From an uncultured Arthrobacter sp. (GTDB lineage: Bacteria > Actinomycetota > Actinomycetes > Actinomycetales > Micrococcaceae), in contig NZ_CADCTE010000001.1 of NCBI RefSeq assembly GCF_902805515.1, forward strand, positions 1-64,000: 64,000 bases of DNA, given 5' to 3'. The notes under the pieces were generated by a model. It had not been told where the DNA came from, made no database searches, and worked only from the letters and a program-made list of their open reading frames with translations. The position numbers and the translations under genes are program-made. Shown piece after piece: positions 60,227 through 64,000 of this stretch; the stretch's first letter is position 1; the number at the start of each line of letters is the position of its first letter.

Positions 60227-60888
60227 CCAGCCCTACTTCAACAATCACCCTGCCGCGGATCGGAATCCTCGGAGCAGGCCATGTCGGCCCGGCCATCGGC
60301 CGGGTTGCCATCGAGGCCGGCTACCCGGTCTCCATCGCCGGGTCCGGCGACCCCGCTAAGATCGCCCTCATCACCCAGATCCTCGTTCCGGGGGCGAAGG
60401 CCGACTGGCCCGCACAGGTGGCGGCCGAGGCCGACATCGTGATCCTGGCGATCCCGCTGCACAAATTCAGCACCTTCGACCCGTCCCTGGTGGCGGGCAA
60501 GGTGGTCGTGGACCTCATGAACTACTGGGCACCCATCGACGGCACGCAGCAGCTGTTCGAGGACCCGCGCTATGGCAGCAGCGAAATCATCCAGCGGCAC
60601 CTCAGCGGATCCCGGGTGGTCAAGTCCTTCAACCACGCCGGGTACCACGAGATCGAGGCGGAACGCCGCCCGGCCGGTTCCCCCGACCGGCTGGCCCTGG
60701 GGGTGGCCGGTGACGACCGGGAGGCGGTGGAGCTGGTCGCCGCCCTGGTGGAGAACATCGGCTACGACGCCGTCCTGCTGGACAGCCTCCACGAGGGTCG
60801 GATCCTCGAACCCGGCGGGCCGGTCTTCGGCGCTTCGCTCACTAAGGAGCAGTTCGCGCAGGTCCTTACCGAGAAGACCGCGGCCTAG
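60223..60888 (+). CDS. Dinucleotide-binding protein, F420/NADP oxidoreductase-like
   Basis: A 221-aa protein with an N-terminal Rossmann motif IGILGAGHVGPAIGRVAIEAGYPVSIAGSGDP and the segment DIVILAIPLHKFSTF, then GKVVVDLMNYW and VVKSFNHAGYHEIE. This is the layout of the NADPH:F420 oxidoreductase-like family, though whether it binds F420 cannot be told. It is co-translated with the MarR gene and precedes the second LLM enzyme by 77 bp. It could supply reduced cofactor to the two LLM enzymes or act on the same substrate. Confidence 0.87.
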   Translation: MTSPTSTITLPRIGILGAGHVGPAIGRVAIEAGYPVSIAGSGDPAKIALITQILVPGAKADWPAQVAAEADIVILAIPLHKFSTFDPSLVAGKVVVDLMNYWAPIDGTQQLFEDPRYGSSEIIQRHLSGSRVVKSFNHAGYHEIEAERRPAGSPDRLALGVAGDDREAVELVAALVENIGYDAVLLDSLHEGRILEPGGPVFGASLTKEQFAQVLTEKTAA

Positions 60889-60965
60889 GCCGCACCGCCG
60901 TCGGCGGTAACCCCGCCAGGGACTCCGCGGGACTGCCCGCACCTCCACCAGATAAAGGAACAACT

Positions 60966-62033
60966 GTGAACGACTCACCAAGCCTGCGGACGGGCTTTCC
61001 CCTGACCTTCGGACTCGACACCTTCGGTGATGTCCATTCCGACGAGAACGGGACCCTCAAGTCGCACGCCCAGACGATCCGCAACATCGTCGAGCAGGGC
61101 GTCCTTGCGGACTCCGTGGGCATTGACTTCTTCGGTATCGGCGAGCATCACACCGACGACTACCCGCTCTCCGCCGGCGACCTGGTCCTCAGCGCCATTG
61201 CAGCGCAGACCAGGAAGATCCATCTCGGCTCGGCCGTGACCGTGCTGAGCTCCGATGATCCCGTCCGCGTCTTCCAGCGGTACTCCACCCTGAATGCGCT
61301 GTCCTCGGGGCGGGCCGAGGTGATCCTGGGCCGCGGTTCGAGCATCGATTCGTTCCCGCTCTTCGGCTACGACCTCAGCGACTATGAAGTGCTCTTCGAG
61401 GAGAAGTCGGAGCTGTTCGCCGAGCTGCTCAGGGGAAAACCCGTCACCTGGACCGGCACAACCCGCGCCGCGCTCAAGGACCAGGACGTCGTCCCGCACC
61501 TCGAGGCTGAGCCGTTTCCCACCTGGATCGGCGTCGGGGGAAGCCCGCAGTCGGTCGTCCGGGCCGCCCGCCACGGGTACAACCTCATTCTCGCCATCAT
61601 CGGCGGGTCGCCCGCCCGTTTCCAGCCGTTCTCCAACCTCTACCTCGAGGCACTCGAGCACTTCGAGCGCCCGGCCCAGCCGATCGGCGTGCATTCCATG
61701 GGCCACGTGGCCGCGACTGACGAGCAGGCCCAGGAGGAGTTCTGGCCCCGGTACCTCGCGGTGATGAAGCACGTGAGCAAGACCCGCGGGTTCGCCATTC
61801 CAACCCGGGAATCGTTCAAGCACGAGATCGGCCCGCACGGTTCCATCTATGTCGGCTCCCCCGAGACGGTGGCCCGCAAGATCGCCGCCAACCTCAGGGT
61901 CCTCCACGCGTCCCGGTTCCAGCTCAAGTTCGGTATGACGGGCCTGGCGCACACCGCGGTGATGAACAACATCGAGCTGTACGGGACCAAGGTGATCCCG
62001 CTGGTCCGCGAGATCCTCGGCAGCGAGTCCTAA
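60966..62033 (+). CDS. LLM-class flavin-dependent oxidoreductase, second copy
   Basis: A 355-aa luciferase-like monooxygenase, a clear paralogue of the enzyme at 58497-59549. Shared stretches are FFGIGEHHTDDYPLSAGDLVLSAIA, LGSAVTVLSSDDPVRVFQRYSTLNALSSGRAEVILGRGSS and TWIGVGGSPQSVVRAARHG. GTG 60966 is preceded by AAAGGAAC. It lies downstream of the MarR and Rossmann-protein genes on the same strand. The pair of enzymes may act on similar substrates or one after the other; substrate unknown. Confidence 0.92.
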   Translation: MNDSPSLRTGFPLTFGLDTFGDVHSDENGTLKSHAQTIRNIVEQGVLADSVGIDFFGIGEHHTDDYPLSAGDLVLSAIAAQTRKIHLGSAVTVLSSDDPVRVFQRYSTLNALSSGRAEVILGRGSSIDSFPLFGYDLSDYEVLFEEKSELFAELLRGKPVTWTGTTRAALKDQDVVPHLEAEPFPTWIGVGGSPQSVVRAARHGYNLILAIIGGSPARFQPFSNLYLEALEHFERPAQPIGVHSMGHVAATDEQAQEEFWPRYLAVMKHVSKTRGFAIPTRESFKHEIGPHGSIYVGSPETVARKIAANLRVLHASRFQLKFGMTGLAHTAVMNNIELYGTKVIPLVREILGSES

Positions 62034-62039
62034 AGCTTC

Positions 62040-62110
62040 GCCACGGCGTCCGCTCCGGGCCCTCCCGCGGTCCTCAATGGCGAGGACCGCGAAGGGCCGG
62101 GGCGCCGTGG
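62040..62110. terminator. Long bidirectional hairpin between convergent genes
   Basis: Three paired blocks nest: CGCCACGGCG with CGCCGTGGCG on the outside, CCGGGCCCT with AGGGCCGG next, and CGCGGTCCTC with GAGGACCGCG inside, around a short loop. It fills most of the gap between the LLM gene and the permease gene. Confidence 0.8.
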
Positions 62111-62137
62111 CGTCGACCGTTGAACCGGTGGCCGGCC

Positions 62138-64000
62138 TCAGTCGGCCGCCAGACCGGCGACAGGGGAGAGCCGAGCGGCCCGGCGGGCCGGGAGCACCGA
62201 GGCGAGGAGCCCGGCAGCGACCGCCACGGCGAGTACCGCCGCGATCTGCCCAACCGGCAGGGACAGTTGAACGGTGGCAAGCTCGCGGAGCGCCGACTGT
62301 GCGCCGAGCACTCCATATCCAATCCCGAGGCCGGTGCCGAGCAGGGCGGCGACGCCGGCGATCAGCACCGCCTCGACGGCGAGCATGCCGCGCAGCTGCC
62401 CCCTCGTGAGGCCGAGCGCGCGGAGCAGGGAGTTCTCGCGGCGCCTCTCAAGCACCGACAGTGAGAGCGTGCTGGCGACGCCGATCAGGGCGATCAGCAC
62501 CGCCACCGCAAGCAGCGCGGTCACGATCAGCAGCATCACATCGATGATCTCGTTGTAGGCGACACGCTCGACGGCCGCTCCGGAGACCTGGTTTTCGGGC
62601 ACCCCGGTCACGGCGGCGAGCTCCGCCCGGATCTCAGACAGGGCCGGGCCGTCCAACCCGTCGTCGAGCTGCAGCCAGAACGTTGTGCCCAGGTAGTCGG
62701 CGAGGGTTCCGCCGGCGGAAGCCTGGCCGGAGCTTTCCCCGGTATCCCCGGTGAATGCTTCCAGGGCGTCCGGCGGGGTTCCGCCCAGCTGCTCCGCCGT
62801 GGCCTTGGTGATCAGCGGCACGAAGAGGGTCGAAGCCGTCGCCGTGACCGGCAGTGTCGCGGGCCCGTTCGCCGTCTCGAGGGTGATTTCGGTCTGCGCC
62901 AGCGTCTGCGGCGCCAGGACCATCCCGTCGGTCAGGACCGTGTCCTGGGAGCGCAGGACAGCGGCCAGCTCCTCCGGATCGGCGGCGTATACGAGCCGTC
63001 CGCCGTCCTCGTCGCTGGACAGCAGCACCGGGGTCAGTTCCACCGCTGACTTGACGCCCTCGACCCCCAGGAGGGCCTGGGCATCGGCAGTGGACGCCGT
63101 GCCGCCCGGAAGGCTGCCCGCCGCCCCGGATACGCCCCCGAGGCCGGAGACCTCGACGTCGACGAGGAAGTTTTCGGCCAGCTCGGCGTTGAACGAGGTC
63201 CGGGCGCTCTGCGCCCCGACGATCATCATCATCACCAGGGTCACGCCCACGATGAGGGCCGAGGACGAGGCGGTGGTCCGCGCCGGGTTCCGGACGGCGT
63301 TGAGGGAGGCGAGCTGTCCGGCCAGTCCGAGGGGCCGGGCCAGCCGTCCGACCGCGGCGACGCAGAAGGGGACGAAGAACGGCGCGAGAAGGATGACGCC
63401 GAGGAATGAGACACCGCCTCCGGCCACGGCCGGAACCAACCCGGCCGAGAAGGCACCCAGCACGAGCAGAGCCCCGCCCGCCACGAGTGCCAGAAGGCCG
63501 AGGGTCAGGCGCACCCTGCCGCTCCTGCTCTTCACATCCACCGGCGCGCCGGGGCGCAGCGCGGCCAGGGGGGCGACGCGGGTGGCGGCGCGCGCCGGGA
63601 CGACGGCGGCGAGCAGGGTCATCAGGATACCCACCACCAGGCCGGCCACCACGGCCGACGGGGGAACAGCGAGGACAGCGACCGAACCGGTGTCGGTCCG
63701 CCGGGCCAGGCCCACGAGAACCGCAAGAACCCCGACGGCGAGGAGCACGCCGAGGACGGAGGCCACCACCCCGACGACGCCGGCCTCGACGAGCACCGAC
63801 CTTCGGATCTGCCGGCGTTCCGCGCCGATGGTGCGCAGCAGGGCCAGCTCCCGGGTGCGCTGGGCCACCAGCACGGAGAAGGTGTTGGAGATGACCAGTC
63901 CGGCGACCAGGACGGAGACGGCGGCGAAGGCAAGCAGGACCGCCGTGAGGATGTCGTCTCCATTCGAGAGGGTCGCGACGACCGCCGTGGTCTGCTCGGC
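62138..64000 (-). CDS. FtsX-type ABC transporter permease, 5' part outside
   Basis: The frame runs off the right end, so the N-terminus is missing; 620 codons are visible. It starts here with an FtsX membrane segment (VLLAFAAVSVLVAGLVISNTFSVLVAQR followed by TRELALLRTIGAERRQIRRSVLVEAG), then further membrane helices, a large extracellular part with MacB-like features (about 62600-63200), and ends with a second FtsX block containing RRRENSLLRALGLTRGQLRGMLAVEA. This is the form of large ABC permeases that pair with a LolD/MacB-type ATPase, which should lie to the right outside the window. Substrate unknown. Confidence 0.9.
   Translation of the reverse strand, partial: AEQTTAVVATLSNGDDILTAVLLAFAAVSVLVAGLVISNTFSVLVAQRTRELALLRTIGAERRQIRRSVLVEAGVVGVVASVLGVLLAVGVLAVLVGLARRTDTGSVAVLAVPPSAVVAGLVVGILMTLLAAVVPARAATRVAPLAALRPGAPVDVKSRSGRVRLTLGLLALVAGGALLVLGAFSAGLVPAVAGGGVSFLGVILLAPFFVPFCVAAVGRLARPLGLAGQLASLNAVRNPARTTASSSALIVGVTLVMMMIVGAQSARTSFNAELAENFLVDVEVSGLGGVSGAAGSLPGGTASTADAQALLGVEGVKSAVELTPVLLSSDEDGGRLVYAADPEELAAVLRSQDTVLTDGMVLAPQTLAQTEITLETANGPATLPVTATASTLFVPLITKATAEQLGGTPPDALEAFTGDTGESSGQASAGGTLADYLGTTFWLQLDDGLDGPALSEIRAELAAVTGVPENQVSGAAVERVAYNEIIDVMLLIVTALLAVAVLIALIGVASTLSLSVLERRRENSLLRALGLTRGQLRGMLAVEAVLIAGVAALLGTGLGIGYGVLGAQSALRELATVQLSLPVGQIAAVLAVAVAAGLLASVLPARRAARLSPVAGLAAD

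Noticed and set aside
1-64000. CRISPR arrays, insertion sequences, integrases, tRNA or rRNA genes
   Set aside because: No spaced repeat array, transposase or integrase product, or cloverleaf was seen. The tandem repeats present are short, in-frame or gene-end repeats.

Overview
The window is high-GC DNA from an actinobacterium, most likely a member of the Micrococcaceae close to Arthrobacter (inference). Support: a mycothiol gene (mshA) near an inositol-1-phosphate synthase gene, the actinobacterial block rpsF-ssb-rpsR-rplI-dnaB, many GTG starts, and at least seven genes whose -10 box lies about 6-7 nt before the start codon, as in leaderless mRNAs. No insertion sequence, prophage, CRISPR array or tRNA/rRNA gene was seen. 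The only partial genes are at the two window ends.

Layout. 1-9.2 kb: end of a histidine phosphatase, a structured leader with a 22-codon peptide, a 105-codon unknown, mshA, a conserved unknown, fhs, ino1 (minus), a FemAB-like transferase and an FAD oxidoreductase. 9.2-16.9 kb: an Nramp-like transporter, a DUF1810 protein, then a tandem glycine riboswitch ahead of gcvP-gcvT-sdaA, which converts glycine via one-carbon units and serine towards pyruvate; gcvH is not here. 16.9-29.4 kb: a MarR regulator, an alpha/beta hydrolase, a response regulator, a membrane GDPD, ABC-F, MFS, two ABC-2 exporters and an M18 aminopeptidase. 29.5-33.3 kb: the ribosomal/replication block, with a cluster of DnaA-box-like sites in the gap before dnaB.

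33.3-41.6 kb is a stress island: a second MarR paralogue, a PRC-barrel/YsnF-type protein, an isochorismatase-like hydrolase, a three-gene operon of helical cell-envelope proteins, manganese catalase with a DUF4383 protein, and a haem-oxygenase-like diiron enzyme with a CDGSH Fe-S protein. Its promoters carry near-identical short palindromes (core AAG-N4-CTT). The same core lies upstream of both MarR genes, so I infer one regulon.

41.6-46.8 kb: 5-oxoprolinase genes (pxpA and a pxpB-pxpC fusion), a ThiS/MoaD-like protein paired with a BNR-repeat protein, and a DUF4031-HD fusion. 47-58.4 kb: amine and amino-acid catabolism: putrescine oxidase, APC permease, amidohydrolase and a 57-aa Cys-rich peptide; then an amino-acid ABC importer divergent from gntR-ggt-tauE over a strong FadR-type palindrome, followed by a TetR regulator. 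58.5-62 kb: two LLM-class oxidoreductases around a MarR gene and a dinucleotide-binding protein, with four copies of a TTGACATGTCAA-like operator. The window ends inside an FtsX-type ABC permease (minus).
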